From positions 610,001 through 674,000 of the forward strand of contig NZ_CP065425.1 in NCBI RefSeq assembly GCF_016772275.1: a stretch of 64,000 nucleotides of DNA. Reading direction: 5' to 3'. The notes under the pieces were generated by a model. It was not told the DNA's origin. It searched no databases and saw only the letters and a program-made list of their open reading frames with translations. This document shows positions 31,795-42,394 of the stretch, one piece after another. This stretch comes from Heyndrickxia vini (GTDB lineage: Bacteria; Bacillota; Bacilli; Bacillales; Bacillaceae_C). Position 1 is the stretch's first letter; the number at the start of each line of letters is the position of its first letter. The translations under genes were made by a program, and so were the position numbers.

Positions 31795-34700
31795 GTGTAT
31801 AAATTTAAGACACTAAAAAAAGTTGCACTCTTTATGATGATTTTCCTACTAGCATTCTCCAGCGCTTTTATGGGCATAAAGTCGAATGCACAAACGACTT
31901 CGAATGCTAAGTCGGATTGGAAACAATCATTAAAACAGAGTAATCGCGTTAGCCAGTTAAAAGGTGAGAAAAAATACAAAAATAGCGATAAAGTTCGCGT
32001 CATCGTTGAACTAAAAGGTCAACCCGCGATTGAATATGCAACAAAGCTAGGGGTTCGCTATAAGGATTTATCTAAATCAAAGCGAACTACTTTACAAGCA
32101 AATGTTAAAAAAGAACAAACAGATTTTACTACGCAATTAAAATCAAAGAAAATCGGTCTTAAAGTAGAGAATTCCTTCACAACTGTTGTTAACGGTGTGA
32201 GTGGACAAGTGGAATACGGCAAGATTAATGATTTGAAGAAGCTTCCAAACGTAACAAATGTTTATATTGCCAAAAAATATGATCGTCCGAAAGAAAAACC
32301 ACAAATGATCTCCAGCAAAGATTTAATTGGGGCGAAAGAAACATGGAATCTTAACTATAAAGGCGACGGGATGGTTGTCGGTGTCATTGATACAGGAATC
32401 GATTCCAGCCATAAAGATATGATTCTATCAAAAGATACAAAAGCAAAATTAACTGAATCCTCAGTTAAAGGAATTATTTCAAAAGACAAGCTTCCAGGAA
32501 AATACTTCACAGTAAAAGTTCCTTACGGATACAACTACGCAGACAAAAATAATGAAATCAGAGATTTAGGTCCAGATGCATCGATGCACGGGATGCACGT
32601 TTCAGGTACAGTTGCCGCAAATGGTGACGAAAAGAATGGCGGAATTCAAGGGGTTGCACCTGAAGCACAACTACTAGCTCTTAAAGTATTCGGTAATGAC
32701 CCAGCAATGCCATCCACTTTCGGAGATATTTATATTAAAGCGATTGATGATGGAATTAAGCTAGGAGCGGATGTATTGAATATGAGTTTAGGATCAACAG
32801 CATCTTTTGTTGACAAAAATGATCCTGAACAACAAGCGATTAAGCGTGCAGTTGACAATGGCGTGTTAATGTCCATTTCAGCTGGTAACTCTACAAATAT
32901 TGGCGGCGGTACCGTTAGTCCGTTAGCTTCAAACCCTGATATTGGTGTAGTTGGTGCACCGAGTTTATCTAGTGAATCCATCTCAGTAGCTTCATTTGAA
33001 AATACAAAAATGCAAGTAGATGGCCTAAACTTTGATATCAGCGGTGAAAAAGGTACAGCAGCATTTTTATCAGCAAGCAGTGTACATCCAAATGATGTCG
33101 ATCAAAAAACATTCGAAGTAAAAGCTGCAGGAATTGGCAAACCAGAAGAATTTGTTGGTGATTACAAAGGGAAGTATGCACTCGTTCGCCGTGGGGAACT
33201 TGACTTTGTAACAAAGGCAAAGAATGCACAAGCAGCAGGAGCAGCTGGTGTCATTGTTTACAATAACCAAACAGGTATCGTAAACATGCAATCGGATGCT
33301 GCAATTAAGATTCCTCAATTATTCATGCTTCAAGAAGATGGGGATAAATTCAAAGCTCAATTAGATGCTGGAAAAACGGTAACCATTACATTCTCAGGTG
33401 TAAAAACAGAGATCAATAATCCAAGTGCAGGTCAAATGAGTGACTTTACTTCTTGGGGAGTAACACCAAACTTAGATTTCAAACCTGAAATAACAGCACC
33501 GGGCGGGCAAATCTATTCTACTTTAAATAATAACCAATATGGTTTAATGAGTGGAACATCGATGGCAGCACCACATGTATCTGGTGGCGCAGCACTCGTA
33601 TTAGAATATATGAAACAAAGCAATCTATTCAAATCTTTAACAGGTGCCCAGAAAGTAGAACAAGCAAAAACATTATTAATGAACACAGCCGTGCCGCTTG
33701 TAGATCCTAATGTTGACACATTCTATTCACCTCGTCGTGAAGGCGCTGGCTTAATGAAACTTGATGCAGCAGTGGAAACACCTGTCTATGTAACAACGAA
33801 AGATACAAAAGAACCAAAAGTAAACCTAAAAGAAATTACAAGCAACCAAATCAAATTTACATTAACATTAACAAACTTCGGCAAAGAAGATGTTACATAT
33901 AATGTAGATACAAAACCATTAACAGACTTAATTATTGATGGTCAAAATGCTGAAGCAGCCCAAGTAATTAAGGATGCAAAAGTAACGGTTCCTTCTCAAG
34001 TTACCGTTCCTAAAGGGAAAACAAAAGACGTAACAGTAGCAATCGATCTTTCAGCTGCAGACAAATCCTTACTTGCATTGATGAAAAATGGCTACTTTGT
34101 AGAAGGATTTGTAACATTCACAAGTGCGAAAGACAATGTTCCTAGCTTATCCGTTCCATACATGGGCTTTAAAGGCGATTGGAATAAGCCACCAGTTCTA
34201 GACGCGATGGTTTATGATAATGCAGAATCATTCTATGGCGTATCAAGCATGATCGATAATAATGAAAATGACCTTGGAGCAGATCCATTCCAAGAGAATG
34301 TTTTCTATAAAAACAAAATTGCTATTTCACCGAATGGCGATGGAAGTACTGATACAGTTACACCTGTTTTATCATTCTTACGAAACAGTAAAATCGTAGA
34401 ATACTCAATTTTAGACAAAAATAAAAAGCAAATTCGTACATTGCACAAAGAAGAGGATCAATATAAAAACTACTATGATTCAGCAGATCCAGAATCCTAT
34501 TTCTCATATGATCCGGCTTACACAACATGGGATGGAAAAGCAAATAATCAACTTGTTCCGGATGGACAATATTATTACCAAATTAAAACACAAATCGATT
34601 ATACTGGTAAAAAACCGCAAGTAGTACAAGTACCAGTTCTAGTTGATACAAAGGCTCCAGAAGTACATGCAGAATACAAAAATGGCGTGTTATCTTTCGG

Positions 34701-35970
34701 TGCGAAAGATGCTGGAAGCGGCATTAAAGCATATGAAGTCATTGTTGATGGTGAACGAGTAGGATTCTTACCTGCGAAAGATCAGTATAATGAAGAAATG
34801 CCTGGATTAGAAAAATCAGTTATTCTTGTTAAAGCATATGATTATGCAGGAAACCTAAGCATTGCTGCAACGGGCGATGACACGATTCCATATCTAGATG
34901 CAAAAACAACAAAACCAGAACCACTTGGAACATATAATTCCTATAAAGTTCCATTTGAAGGTCAGATCGAAGAGAAATCGGGTATCGATCATTTAGTGGT
35001 AACAGGCAAGGCACTAGCTGGTTCCAAACAAACAGTAAAAGTTACGTTCAATAAAGCTACAAACAAATATGAATTTAAATCAACACTTACATTTACGAAA
35101 GATGGTGCACATGAATTTAAAGTAACCGGTGTAGATTATGCAGGAAATGTAATGGAATTTTCCCGCAAAATTTTTGTCGATACAACTGCACCAACAATCA
35201 GTGTCAAAGGATTACCAGCAAACGGTAAAGTAGACGTTAACACAAAGAACGTAGTCGTAACAGCAACAATTGCCGACAATTTTGACCAACTACGCTTCCT
35301 TGTGAATGGAAATGAAGAGTACAATCATGTCTTGAAAGAACCATATGAAATGAGAAAACTCTCTAAAAATGTAAAACTTACGCTTCCATTAACGAAAAAC
35401 GGTGTGAATACATTCGTACTAAAACTTACCGATTTAGCGGGTAATGTCACAACGAAAACAATAACAATTGATAAATCATTACCACTTGCACCAAAGGTAA
35501 ATGCCGTCTCTGACAAAAGCACGAAAGTTACCGGCAAAGCTGCAGCTAATACATTAATCGAAGTATATAAAGGGAAAACAAAAATAGGTTCCAATACTTC
35601 TACTGCTAATGGAACATATAGTGTTTCCATTAAAAAGCAAAAAGCCGGCACGAAATTAACAGTCGTTGCAAAAGTAGGCAAAAATGCAAGTAAAGCGGCA
35701 ACAGTCGTTGTTTCAGACAAAACCGCTCCAAAAGCACCAACTGTAAATAAAGTAACAAGCAGAACAACAAAAGTAACAGGTAAAGCAGAAGCGGGTTCAA
35801 CCGTTACTGTCAAAGCTGGGAAAGCAAAACTAGGCTCAGCCAAAGCAGATAAAAAAGGCAAATTCAGCGTAAAAATCAAAGCACAAAAAGCAGGAAAAGT
35901 CTTATCCGTAACAGCCACTGACAAAGCTAAAAATGTTAGTCCAGCAAGAAAAGTTACTGTGAAAAAATAA
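31795..35970 (+). CDS. vpr: Large secreted Vpr-type subtilisin-like protease
   Basis: The 1391-residue protein starts at GTG with GGGGGGAAG upstream and has a signal peptide (1-32). An inhibitor I9-like propeptide spans about 65-165. The S8 catalytic domain shows Asp200 (VIDTGID), His266 (in HGMHVSGT, where most relatives have HGTHV) and Ser590 (SGTSMAAPHV). A PA domain is inserted between His and Ser (about 425-540). Fn3-like and Ig-like domains follow (about 680-1230), ending with two Ig-like repeats (about 1230-1391) shared with the proteins at 15975 and 42395. Bacillus Vpr is about 800 residues, so this is an extended form. Confidence 0.9.
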   Translation: MYKFKTLKKVALFMMIFLLAFSSAFMGIKSNAQTTSNAKSDWKQSLKQSNRVSQLKGEKKYKNSDKVRVIVELKGQPAIEYATKLGVRYKDLSKSKRTTLQANVKKEQTDFTTQLKSKKIGLKVENSFTTVVNGVSGQVEYGKINDLKKLPNVTNVYIAKKYDRPKEKPQMISSKDLIGAKETWNLNYKGDGMVVGVIDTGIDSSHKDMILSKDTKAKLTESSVKGIISKDKLPGKYFTVKVPYGYNYADKNNEIRDLGPDASMHGMHVSGTVAANGDEKNGGIQGVAPEAQLLALKVFGNDPAMPSTFGDIYIKAIDDGIKLGADVLNMSLGSTASFVDKNDPEQQAIKRAVDNGVLMSISAGNSTNIGGGTVSPLASNPDIGVVGAPSLSSESISVASFENTKMQVDGLNFDISGEKGTAAFLSASSVHPNDVDQKTFEVKAAGIGKPEEFVGDYKGKYALVRRGELDFVTKAKNAQAAGAAGVIVYNNQTGIVNMQSDAAIKIPQLFMLQEDGDKFKAQLDAGKTVTITFSGVKTEINNPSAGQMSDFTSWGVTPNLDFKPEITAPGGQIYSTLNNNQYGLMSGTSMAAPHVSGGAALVLEYMKQSNLFKSLTGAQKVEQAKTLLMNTAVPLVDPNVDTFYSPRREGAGLMKLDAAVETPVYVTTKDTKEPKVNLKEITSNQIKFTLTLTNFGKEDVTYNVDTKPLTDLIIDGQNAEAAQVIKDAKVTVPSQVTVPKGKTKDVTVAIDLSAADKSLLALMKNGYFVEGFVTFTSAKDNVPSLSVPYMGFKGDWNKPPVLDAMVYDNAESFYGVSSMIDNNENDLGADPFQENVFYKNKIAISPNGDGSTDTVTPVLSFLRNSKIVEYSILDKNKKQIRTLHKEEDQYKNYYDSADPESYFSYDPAYTTWDGKANNQLVPDGQYYYQIKTQIDYTGKKPQVVQVPVLVDTKAPEVHAEYKNGVLSFGAKDAGSGIKAYEVIVDGERVGFLPAKDQYNEEMPGLEKSVILVKAYDYAGNLSIAATGDDTIPYLDAKTTKPEPLGTYNSYKVPFEGQIEEKSGIDHLVVTGKALAGSKQTVKVTFNKATNKYEFKSTLTFTKDGAHEFKVTGVDYAGNVMEFSRKIFVDTTAPTISVKGLPANGKVDVNTKNVVVTATIADNFDQLRFLVNGNEEYNHVLKEPYEMRKLSKNVKLTLPLTKNGVNTFVLKLTDLAGNVTTKTITIDKSLPLAPKVNAVSDKSTKVTGKAAANTLIEVYKGKTKIGSNTSTANGTYSVSIKKQKAGTKLTVVAKVGKNASKAATVVVSDKTAPKAPTVNKVTSRTTKVTGKAEAGSTVTVKAGKAKLGSAKADKKGKFSVKIKAQKAGKVLSVTATDKAKNVSPARKVTVKK

Positions 35971-35971
35971 G

Positions 35972-36026
35972 ACCAAAATGGCCAGTTCTCCTATCTTAGG
36001 ATAGAGGAACTGGCCATTAATTTTGG
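35972..36026 (+). terminator. Terminator after the first subtilase
   Basis: ACCAAAATGGCCAGTTC and following bases pair with an almost perfect complement ending GAACTGGCCATT...TTTTGGT. This is one of the longest hairpins in the window. Confidence 0.88.
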
Positions 36027-36081
36027 TAAAAGGACTAAGTATTTGCTGTCCTTTTGAGGCAACCAAAGAAAATCAAAATAA

Positions 36082-36268
36082 GCGTAAATATTCCGGTTAG
36101 ACAACGGAATATAGCTCGGTTGTGGGCATATAAGCGGAGGTTTTCCGATTAAGCAAAGAAAAATTTAACATTTTCACTGTTTTGGAGTTAATAGTCGGAA
36201 TTTCTCCGTCTATATAAGGTATTTTCATTGCTATTTCTTAATTAAGAGAAATTTTTCCGCTTATTTAT
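36082..36268. repeat. Dispersed 185-bp repeat, copy 1
   Basis: The segment contains CGGTTAGACAACGG, AAGCGGAGGTTTTCCGATTA, CTCCGTCTATATAAGGTA and TTTTTCCGCTTAT. The reverse complement of 53146-53336 has the same blocks in the same order. Both copies are intergenic and AT-rich with AAGCGGA / TCCGCTTA ends. Confidence 0.75.
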
Positions 36269-36401
36269 CAAACCCGATTTAGCATCTAATGAACTTGGTT
36301 AACTTCTTCTTAAATTAACCAAGAAAAAATATATAAAATACAGAAAATCGGAAGGAGACCCAAGCGTTTGTCTGCTAATTATTTTAAACTATTGACTAAA
36401 A

Positions 36402-36431
36402 AAGACAGAGAGTGAAATGACTCTCTGTCTT
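36402..36431 (-). terminator. Terminator after the first chemoreceptor gene
   Basis: On the minus strand AAGACAGAGAGT pairs with ACTCTCTGTCTT, followed by TTTT. Confidence 0.85.
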
Positions 36432-36462
36432 GAGAAGGGGGACCTTCCCGCCTTCCTTGCAC

Positions 36463-38226
36463 CTACAATTTATAATGATGGATGGTTTGGTTTAAATCTT
36501 CGCTTAGTTTGTTCAGGTTTTCCGCTAGTGTAGTTGTGGTTTGAAGGGCGTTCATTTGCTCATCTACAGATGCGGTAATTTCTTCAGCGGATGCTGCTGC
36601 CTCCTGAGAAATGGCTGATATATTTTGAATGGCAGCATTGATTTGCTCACATTGTGTAGTAATGTTTTCAATTTCTGTACTCAAATATTCAATCGCTTGA
36701 GCAGATTTTGTCACAGTTGAATTGATATTGTTAAATTCAGTTTCTGTTTTTCCAACTACTTCATTTAACTGTTGGGAATGTTGGATTGTATTAGCCATCG
36801 CCATTACCGTTGCTTCGGTATCTTTTTCAATTTCAGTGATCATATTTTGAATATGTGCAGTTGCTTGTTGCGAACCTTCAGCGAGTTTCCTTACTTCTTG
36901 TGCGACGACAGCGAAGCCTTTGCCATGTTCACCTGCACGAGCCGCTTCGATACTTGCGTTGAGTGCAAGTAAATTCGTTTGGTCAGAAATATCATTGATG
37001 GTTTTCGTAATGCCAGAGATATTTTGGATCTTATTAAATAGATTTGTAATCCCTATACTAATTTCATCAGAAGATTTTAACGAGTCATCATTTGATTTTT
37101 TTAACTGTTCGACCATTTTCATTCCGTTTGTCGCTGCTTTTTCGGACGAAACGGTAATTTCTTTTATCACATCATGGTGTTCATTTACTTTCTCAATGGA
37201 AGAAGTCAATAATTCAATGCTTCTGCTTGTTTCTTCTGTGTCGGAAGCTTGGGCAACCATCCCTTGTGTAATTTCAGTAAGGGCACGGCTTATTTCCTCA
37301 CCACTGGCAGTTGTTTCCTCCGATACAGCTGATAAATTTGTAGCTGAGTCTACCAAATTCGTGCTCATATCTTGAAAATGATAAAGCATCGCTTTCAATT
37401 CACTAACCATTTTATTAAATGAAGTACTAAGTTGTCCGAGTTCATCTGATGATTCAGGAAGGGTCGCTACATTCAGGTTTCCATTCGCGATTTCTAATGA
37501 AACATTCGCAAGTGTTCCGAGCACCTTAAATTTCCTTTTCACTACGAAGTAGAAAACAAGTAGACAGATGATTGTAATCGATGCACAAATAATGATGGTC
37601 ATCCATTTTAACGCATCCAAGTTGTGATAAAATTCATCGGTATACGCTCCGATTCCGATATTCCAATCCCATGGCTCGAAATAGGTCATATACGATATTT
37701 TTTCACGTGATTTCATCTCGCCTTTATTTTTCCAGTTATAGATGTAAAAATGATCTGAACTATTTTGGGCTTTAGCCGCTTTAATTAAGTTGTTTCGAAC
37801 ATTAACAGCTGATGGTGAAGTGTCGTTTGTTCCAATTGGTGTAATTGGATTCATCGTTACTTCACGATTCGACGTTATGGCAAAAACATATCCATTCTTT
37901 TTGTACAAAAATGGTGATTTCGTATAATCATAGATAGCATTTCCATTATCAACCTTTTGACCGTTTATAATTTCACGTGCCTTTTCTTGCGCCTCATCTA
38001 ATGAAAGTTTTCCGTTTTCTACTTCTTGATTTAATGTTTCAAGGGTGGACACGGCAGTATGGACAAGATGTTGCAAATCCAATTTTCCACTTTCTATTAA
38101 TTCCTTTTTCGCAAATTGATAATTTACAACCCCGATTGTAGTACTAATGACAATTGTCATCACTAATATACCTAATATTAGTTTGGTAGACATTTTATTA
38201 AATCTATTCAGGCCGTTCATTTTCAT
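36463..38226 (-). CDS. Methyl-accepting chemotaxis protein (sCache type)
   Basis: The 587-residue receptor has a first transmembrane helix (about 15-38), an extracellular Cache domain (about 40-185, with [17 protein letters not shown] and [14 protein letters not shown], the typical sCache end), a second helix (about 193-215), a HAMP region (about 216-270) and a signalling domain with the conserved tip [19 protein letters not shown] 38226 is chosen because GGAGG lies 4 nt upstream and a longer frame would overlap the preceding gene. A tandem paralogue at 38931 is very similar throughout the signalling part, with the sensor more divergent. The ligand is unknown; sCache domains often bind small carboxylates. 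Confidence 0.9.
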   Translation of the reverse strand: MKMNGLNRFNKMSTKLILGILVMTIVISTTIGVVNYQFAKKELIESGKLDLQHLVHTAVSTLETLNQEVENGKLSLDEAQEKAREIINGQKVDNGNAIYDYTKSPFLYKKNGYVFAITSNREVTMNPITPIGTNDTSPSAVNVRNNLIKAAKAQNSSDHFYIYNWKNKGEMKSREKISYMTYFEPWDWNIGIGAYTDEFYHNLDALKWMTIIICASITIICLLVFYFVVKRKFKVLGTLANVSLEIANGNLNVATLPESSDELGQLSTSFNKMVSELKAMLYHFQDMSTNLVDSATNLSAVSEETTASGEEISRALTEITQGMVAQASDTEETSRSIELLTSSIEKVNEHHDVIKEITVSSEKAATNGMKMVEQLKKSNDDSLKSSDEISIGITNLFNKIQNISGITKTINDISDQTNLLALNASIEAARAGEHGKGFAVVAQEVRKLAEGSQQATAHIQNMITEIEKDTEATVMAMANTIQHSQQLNEVVGKTETEFNNINSTVTKSAQAIEYLSTEIENITTQCEQINAAIQNISAISQEAAASAEEITASVDEQMNALQTTTTLAENLNKLSEDLNQTIHHYKL

Positions 38227-38248
38227 CTGTCCTCCAAAATATGTAGAA

Positions 38249-38557
38249 TTATTCGTTTTCTGCAAAAATACCCATTAAAATATATTGTAGATAGTCGCTT
38301 ACATTTGAATGTCTATTTTTGATTAAAGAAATCATATGAATCAGTTCAATTACTTCTCTTCTATGCACTTTTGTCAAAATAATTTCTATGATTTCTTCTT
38401 TTGTTAAAAATTGCTTAGTTTCATCACTAGTTTGTAAAGTTATTTGTTGAATGCATTGAAGATTTTGATAAAGCATCTTTTTTATTTGGTTTCGACTTAG
38501 TCGTATGTTGCCATAATCGATTGCATATTCTTTACTTATTTCAAAATCATACATCAT
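38249..38557 (-). CDS. Small hypothetical protein co-transcribed with the chemoreceptor
   Basis: The 102-residue acidic, helical protein ([20 protein letters not shown] ... [19 protein letters not shown]) has no signal or membrane segment. It lies 22 bp upstream of the receptor start, so they form one operon. GAGG lies just upstream of ATGATG. I do not recognise a family. A role linked to the receptor is inferred only from position. Confidence 0.6.
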   Translation of the reverse strand: MMYDFEISKEYAIDYGNIRLSRNQIKKMLYQNLQCIQQITLQTSDETKQFLTKEEIIEIILTKVHRREVIELIHMISLIKNRHSNVSDYLQYILMGIFAENE

Positions 38558-38596
38558 CGCCTCGGTTTAGCTCCTTTCTAATTTTTTTTGACAATA

Positions 38597-38626
38597 AAAA
38601 AGGACTTTCCAATCTAGTCCCTTTGA
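38597..38626 (-). terminator. Terminator-like hairpin in the leader of the 38249 operon
   Basis: On the minus strand AAAGGGACT pairs with AGTCCTTT (one bulged G), followed by TTTTTATT, about 40 nt before the first gene. It may be an attenuator in a roughly 190-nt leader, or may end read-through from the 38931 receptor. Confidence 0.5.
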
Positions 38627-38639
38627 TTAGTAAATATCC

Positions 38640-38930
38640 GACCTTCGTGTTGCTAGTAGAACTTTTGGTCTATAAACATTCTATTCATCAAGTTGTCCGC
38701 AGATATTAGTAGAATATGCTTTATTGCTAGGTTTTAGCAATAATAGCAATTAACGAAATTCATTTTAACATACTATTTTTGTTAATTTAATAGTAAAATT
38801 GTCATTCGGAATAATGGGAATTTTTGATTGATACAGGGAACATTCAATATTTTGATTTATAGGAAAGGAGGGAGTATTTCGACTACTTCCTTTGGAACGC
38901 GGACCTAGTCCAACGCTTACTATATCTAAT
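38640..38930. other. Leader and spacer between the two chemoreceptor genes
   Basis: No gene is seen. On the minus strand ATTGCTA AAACC TAGCAAT forms a tight 7-bp hairpin (about 38720-38740). TACTT/AGTA-containing inverted segments near 38868-38898 may terminate the 38931 gene. No known riboswitch consensus was recognised. Confidence 0.35.
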
Positions 38931-40679
38931 TTATAATTTATACCGGTGAATGGTTTGATTCAGTTCTTCACTTAGTTTGTTTAGATTTTCCGCAAGTGTG
39001 GTTGTCGTTTGAAGTGCGTTCATTTGTTCATCCACGGATGCGGTGATTTCTTCTGCCGATGCTGCGGCTTCTTCCGACACAGCTGATATATTTTGAATGG
39101 CAGCATTGATTTGTTCACTTTGTGAAGTAATGTTTTCAATTTCTTTGCTTACATATTCCATCGCTTTGACAGATTTTGAGACTGTTGCGTGTATATTCAT
39201 GAATTCTGTTTCAGTTTTTCCTACAACCTCGCTCAACTGTTGGCTATACTGAATGGTATTGGCCATCGCCATAACCGTTGTTTCTGTATCTTTTTCAATT
39301 TCTGCAATCATGTTTTGGATATGGGCGGTTGCTTGATGCGATCCTTCAGCGAGTTTTCTCACTTCTTGGGCGACAACGGCAAAACCTTTACCATGTTCAC
39401 CTGCACGCGCCGCTTCAATACTAGCATTCAATGCGAGTAAATTCGTTTGTTCAGAAATGTCATTGATTGTTTTTGTGATGCTGGATATATTTTGAATTCT
39501 ATTAAATAAATTCGTAATTCCTATACTAATTTCGTCGGATGATTGTAAGGAATCCTCATTTGACTTTTTCAACAACTCGACCATCTTCATGCCGTTTGTT
39601 GCTGCATTTTCAGAGGAAAGAGTAATTTCATTCATCGCATGTTGGTGTTCATTTACCTTTTCAATTGACTTCGTTAGCATTTCAATATTGTTACTGGTAT
39701 CCTCTGTATCTGATGCTTGTGCCACCATGCCTTGAGTGATTTCCGATAAAGCATTGCCGACTTCTTCGCCACTCGCGGTTGTTTCTTCGGCTATTGCCGA
39801 TAAATTAGTAGCGGAATCGACTAAATTCGTACTCATCGTTTGTAAATGTTGCATCATTGTTTTTAATTCAAGGACCATTTTATTAAACGATTTACTTAAT
39901 TGTCCGAGCTCGTCTGATGATTCCGGAAGTTTGGCTACATTTAGGTTTCCATTCGCGATTTCCATTGAAACATCAGATAGTGTTTTTAATAGCTTGAATT
40001 TCCTTCTTGTTGCAAAATAAAAAATAACTAAACAAATAAGAGTAATCGATACACAAATAATGATAGTCATCCATTTTAAAGAATCGAGCCCTGCATAAAA
40101 ATCGTCAGCAAATGCACCGATTCCGACATTCCAATCCCATGGTTCGAAATAGGTCGCATAGGATATTTTTTCTGAAGAATGCTTTTTGCCTGCTTCTTTC
40201 CATTTGTACGTGTAAAAATGATCCTGCGTGTTTTCTGCTTTTGCTGCCTTAAGCAATCGCTTTTGCACTTTAATCGCTGCAGGGTCGGTTACTACGGAGC
40301 CAATATTCCCGCTAGGTTCTAATGTAGTTGCTATGTTTGAATCGATGGCAAATAGATATCCATTTTTTTTATAGACAAATGGCGATTTTGAATAATCATA
40401 TGTATTTCCACTTTTAGGTCCATTTAGAATTTCGCGGGCTTTATCTTGAGCTTCCGCTAAGGTGAGATCCCCATTTTGTACGTCTTGATTTAAAGTTTCA
40501 AGTGTAGCCACGGCGGTGTTAACAAGATGCTGCAAGTCCAATTCACCGCTTTTGATTAATTCCTTTTTGGCAAAATTGTAATTCACGACCCCAATCGTCG
40601 TGCTGATGATAATTGTCATAACTAACAAAGCGAATAAAAGTTTTAATGATAGCTTATTAAAAACATTCTGTCTTTTCAT
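38931..40679 (-). CDS. Methyl-accepting chemotaxis protein (sCache type), paralogue
   Basis: The 582-residue receptor has the same layout as the 36463 product: helix 1 about 10-33, Cache domain with [17 protein letters not shown] and [14 protein letters not shown], helix 2 about 188-210, HAMP, and a signalling domain containing [16 protein letters not shown]. The signalling half is almost identical in the two proteins, while the sensors have diverged (for example around residues 85-125), suggesting duplication followed by change of ligand. ATG 40679 is preceded by GGAAGGAAG. A longer frame of 25 extra codons has no site. Confidence 0.9.
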   Translation of the reverse strand: MKRQNVFNKLSLKLLFALLVMTIIISTTIGVVNYNFAKKELIKSGELDLQHLVNTAVATLETLNQDVQNGDLTLAEAQDKAREILNGPKSGNTYDYSKSPFVYKKNGYLFAIDSNIATTLEPSGNIGSVVTDPAAIKVQKRLLKAAKAENTQDHFYTYKWKEAGKKHSSEKISYATYFEPWDWNVGIGAFADDFYAGLDSLKWMTIIICVSITLICLVIFYFATRRKFKLLKTLSDVSMEIANGNLNVAKLPESSDELGQLSKSFNKMVLELKTMMQHLQTMSTNLVDSATNLSAIAEETTASGEEVGNALSEITQGMVAQASDTEDTSNNIEMLTKSIEKVNEHQHAMNEITLSSENAATNGMKMVELLKKSNEDSLQSSDEISIGITNLFNRIQNISSITKTINDISEQTNLLALNASIEAARAGEHGKGFAVVAQEVRKLAEGSHQATAHIQNMIAEIEKDTETTVMAMANTIQYSQQLSEVVGKTETEFMNIHATVSKSVKAMEYVSKEIENITSQSEQINAAIQNISAVSEEAAASAEEITASVDEQMNALQTTTTLAENLNKLSEELNQTIHRYKL

Positions 40680-40944
40680 TTCCGTTCTTCCTTCCTGAAT
40701 AACTAACTTTCTTCTTTTTGTATATCGTTTTTTTATATAAAAAATGATTATCAAATGTAGCCGTCCAGACCACCTGATAACCGGTTGTTACAGTATTCTA
40801 AAACTTGATTTTCGTCCACCTTGATAGTGAGTTGTGACATTTAACCTGATTTATTGTAACACATAATAGTTGAAAAAAAATAGATAATATGTTATTGGAG
40901 AAATTAGTAATTTGTTCCATTACTATCTACAATAATTGAATTTT

Positions 40945-41515
40945 TGAAGAAAAGAGCGCTAGAAATCTCCCATAAGAAAGACAATCTGAAAGTATGGTAG
41001 AAAAGAACACCGAAAATCTCCCATAAAAAAGACAATCCGAAAGTATGGTAGAAAAGAGCCCCGATAATCTCCCATAAGAAAGAAAATCTGAAATTATAGT
41101 AGAAAAGAACGCCGAAAATCTCCCATAAGAAAAGAAATCTGAAATTATGGTAGAAAAGAGCGCCGATAATCTCCCATAAGAAAGAAAATCTGAAAGTATG
41201 GTAGAAAAGAGCGCCGGAAATCTCCCATAAAAAAGAAAATCCGAAAGTATGGTAGAAAAGAGCACCGAAAATCTCCCATAAGAAAAGAAATCTGAAATTA
41301 TGGTAGAAAAGAGCGCCGATAATCTCCCATAAGAAAGAAAATTTGAAATTATGGTAGACAAGAGCGCCGAAAATCTCCCATAAGAAAGAAAATCCGAAAG
41401 TATGGTAGACAAGAGCGCCGAAAATCTCCCATAAGAAAGAAAATCCGAAAGTATGGTAGACAAGAGCGCCGAAAATCTCCCATAAGAAAGAAAATCCGAA
41501 AGTATGGTAGATTAA
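40945..41515. repeat. 51-bp tandem repeat array 2 (about 11 copies)
   Basis: About eleven units of 51 bp contain AATCTCCCATAAGAAAG, then AATCxGAAAGTATGGTAGAAAAG and GAGCGCCG. Copies differ by a few bases each. The array lies between the paralogous receptor and a TetR gene. It is open in one minus-strand frame, but the related array at 45560 has stops in the matching frame. Confidence 0.88.
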
Positions 41516-41554
41516 TTCAAAATTCGCCCCTTCACCATCAACACAATAGTTCGT

Positions 41555-42148
41555 TTACTTTCGGCTAACTCCATACAAAAATAATCGAACCATTTTCGCA
41601 GCAAGGTTTTCCGGGGTTTCTTTGCCTTGGAATAATTGGTTCAGGGTAAGACGTTCAATCGCCCCTACAAGCATTTCTGCAAATAGGCTTGTATCCAAAT
41701 TTGAAAGGAAGTAGCCATTTTGCACTTCTGAGTCAAGATTCATCTTAATTTGCGAAGCCAATTGGCGTTTAATATCTTCGGATTCCACTGCGAGGAAGAA
41801 GCCGATTCTTGTTAAATCCGGGTTATTTTTAAAGAATGTAAAGATGGATGCTAAGTGATCGGTAATTTGCGCCGGTACATTTTCGCTCACGATGCCGGGT
41901 TCGAGTTTGCTAACCTTTGTAAGAGAAAATAATTGATCACGGAAAGAATCGATTAACTCTTGAAAAATGGCTTCCTTGCTTTGAAAGTATAGATAAAAGG
42001 TTGGCTGGGTGACATTGGCCTGTTTGACGATGCTGCTCACCTTTGTTTCGTAAAAACCTTTATTCGCAAACTCTTCTGCAGCAATGGTCAGTAATAGTGC
42101 GCGACTTTCTTCCCCGCTTGCCCCTTTTTTTCGTCCACGTTGTCCCAT
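41555..42148 (-). CDS. TetR/AcrR-family transcriptional regulator
   Basis: The 197-residue protein has an N-terminal TetR helix-turn-helix (about 15-60: ALLLTIAAEEFANKGFYETK, VKQANVTQPTFYLYFQSKEA), preceded by a basic arm GQRGRKKGASG. An all-helical ligand domain follows. It is divergent from the large secreted protease at 42395, about 250 bp away, so it may repress that gene or itself. The effector is unknown. AGGAGG lies just upstream of the ATG. Confidence 0.87.
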   Translation of the reverse strand: MGQRGRKKGASGEESRALLLTIAAEEFANKGFYETKVSSIVKQANVTQPTFYLYFQSKEAIFQELIDSFRDQLFSLTKVSKLEPGIVSENVPAQITDHLASIFTFFKNNPDLTRIGFFLAVESEDIKRQLASQIKMNLDSEVQNGYFLSNLDTSLFAEMLVGAIERLTLNQLFQGKETPENLAAKMVRLFLYGVSRK

Positions 42149-42394
42149 TTTACATCCTCCTAATCACCACTAACTTCTTTATATAGTACTAATGGAGTTT
42201 TATCTACGTCAATACGAAATGTAGAAAAATGTCGAAATATAAAAAGGATAAATGTAATGTGACAAAATACCCCAGTACAGAAAATTTTTACAAAAATGCT
42301 CATTTTTAGATTGATATTTAAGTCAATCAGAAATATGATAGTTTTGGAGATAGTTTTACACCTGAAAATTAACTAATAGGGGGCAATTACAAAC
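42149..42394. promoter_or_regulatory. Divergent region between TetR gene and second subtilase
   Basis: AATGTCGAA (42229-42237) is 8 of 9 to the Spo0A box. CATTTTTACAAAAATG-like inverted bases lie near 42290. A palindromic TetR operator was not identified by eye. Confidence 0.35.

Noticed and set aside
38597-38760. A known riboswitch (c-di-GMP I or II type) in front of the chemoreceptor operon
   Set aside because: The leader has a terminator-like hairpin but none of the conserved core motifs I know for these classes.
40927-41463. A 178-codon minus-strand open frame of 17-residue repeats (STILSDFLSYGRFSAL type) and a similar frame at 18543-18785
   Set aside because: They arise because the 51-bp DNA repeat is a multiple of three and has few stops in one frame. 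No ribosome binding site precedes them, and the related array at 45560-45850 has stop codons in the matching frame.
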